DNA of 38,706 nt, taken from Niabella sp. (GTDB lineage: Bacteria > Bacteroidota > Bacteroidia > Chitinophagales > Chitinophagaceae). The notes under the pieces were generated by a model. That model was not told where the DNA came from, did not search any database, and saw nothing but the letters and a program-made list of their open reading frames with translations. The stretch lies in assembly GCA_017744795.1 (NCBI GenBank), contig JAGIAQ010000020.1, positions 5,036 through 43,741 of the forward strand. The letters are read 5' to 3'. A program made the position numbers and the translations under genes. Below are positions 38,032 to 38,706 of this stretch, in pieces. How positions within the stretch are numbered: position 1 is the first letter of the stretch; each line of letters opens with the position of its first letter.

Positions 38032-38706
38032 CTATTCACTTCTCAAGACCTCTGGCATAAATTTTTTACTTTGCTCAATAGCGTCCATTAACTGATTGGT
38101 GATATCGTTGGTGGAAGCTTCATAGTCAATTTCCAGCGGCGCTTTAAAGGTAACCGTAAGCTGGCTCCCCCGGCGTTTCATCTGCACTCCCGTTTTATTA
38201 AAAGCTTTGGAAAATCCGTTAATGATCACGGGTATAACAATCGGCTTGTGATGTTTTACAATTAGCGCTGTTCCTTTCCGCGCGGGGGCATAGGGCGTTG
38301 TGGTGCCCTGGGGGAAAGTGATCACCCAGTTGCTATCTAAAGCACGTTGTATTTTACGGGTATCAGAAGGGTCCAGCCCGGTTCGTTTTTCGCTGCTGTT
38401 TTCATTCCAGGTGCGCTTTACCGTAAGGCCGCCCGCCAATAGAAACAGGCGGCTCAGCCAGCTGCTTTTCATTGTTTGTTCAGCTGCCACATAGTTAACC
38501 CGGGTGTAGGGATTCAACAGGTAGTAGGGCAATCCTAATCGTTCCGTCTTCCCCCATTTGCGGGCAGAGAGGATGTGAAAGAAAGTGATCACATCCACGA
38601 AGTAGGTTTGATGATTGCTTACAAATAAAACGTTGTGTGAAGGGAGATCCTTCAGATTTTCCATCCCCTCTATTCTTAATTTATTGAACAGGGCAATACC
38701 CCTGTC
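38032..38706 (-). CDS. PlsC-type acyltransferase, 5' end cut by window edge
   Basis: At least 225 residues; the frame is open to the right edge (upstream residues DRGIALFNKLRIEG fit the family better than a start at 38664), so the true start lies outside. 1-acylglycerol-3-phosphate acyltransferase landmarks are present but altered: NHQTYFVD has five residues between His and Asp where NHx4D is usual, and the glycerophosphate-binding FPEGT reads FPQGTTTPY. GGLTVKR is also seen. It would move an acyl group to a lysophospholipid at the inner membrane; with these changes another acceptor is possible. Convergent with ccmF. Confidence 0.85.
   Translation of the reverse strand, partial: DRGIALFNKLRIEGMENLKDLPSHNVLFVSNHQTYFVDVITFFHILSARKWGKTERLGLPYYLLNPYTRVNYVAAEQTMKSSWLSRLFLLAGGLTVKRTWNENSSEKRTGLDPSDTRKIQRALDSNWVITFPQGTTTPYAPARKGTALIVKHHKPIVIPVIINGFSKAFNKTGVQMKRRGSQLTVTFKAPLEIDYEASTNDITNQLMDAIEQSKKFMPEVLRSE

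Overview
The window comes from a Bacteroidota genome, most likely a Chitinophagaceae-like member of Chitinophagia. Evidence: promoter boxes of the TAnnTTTG type and almost no Shine-Dalgarno sequences; DUF4421 and other beta-barrel outer-membrane proteins; a KKDGTPDKRYKENK repeat protein; a eukaryote-like citrate synthase; a Tgt lacking its zinc cysteines; the pheT/coiled coil/zapA order; a GxxExxY gene; and the short degenerate intergenic repeats common in these genomes. I see no rRNA, CRISPR array or prophage. One tRNA (Ala, GGC) is present.

Left part (1-4920): a minus-strand lipoprotein gene and the 5' end of an efflux adaptor gene diverge from a sigma-54-type response regulator and its overlapping histidine kinase gene. 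Next comes a REP-associated tyrosine transposase (RAYT) bracketed by two inverted copies of a three-hairpin module. A solitary relative of that module lies at 6629-6667 and another possible one at 33193-33239.

Envelope and signalling block (4922-14024, all minus strand): in transcription order a LytTR response regulator, a small membrane protein, a hybrid histidine kinase, a KKDGT-repeat secreted protein, a possible small transcript, a beta-barrel protein, MprF, an AcvB/VirJ hydrolase and a DUF4421 barrel. Three places in this block carry one 33-bp motif (core CGA-N6-TTGCC) with a -7-like box beginning exactly 40 bases after TTGCC. This looks like a local regulon, plausibly driven by the LytTR regulator, and is the strongest unexpected signal in the window.

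Middle (14141-24624): a YncE-like propeller protein; a Fic AMP-transferase with its own winged helix and two palindromic operators over its promoter; a secreted protein of unknown role; tRNA-Ala; a YtxH/holin-like/unknown trio; citrate synthase; a lipocalin-like lipoprotein; an LptF/LptG-type permease with Tgt; and a family 2 glycosyltransferase whose promoter box predicts a leaderless mRNA.

Right part (24969-38706): pheT, a ZapB-like coiled coil and zapA; a tandem array of about 70-bp hairpin repeats with a GxxExxY gene inside it; a phosphosugar mutase; an Lrp regulator with an EamA exporter; a glutaminyl cyclase lipoprotein; a methyltransferase with an A-type Fe-S carrier; CcmE (CxxxY type) with CcmF; and a PlsC-type acyltransferase cut by the right edge.
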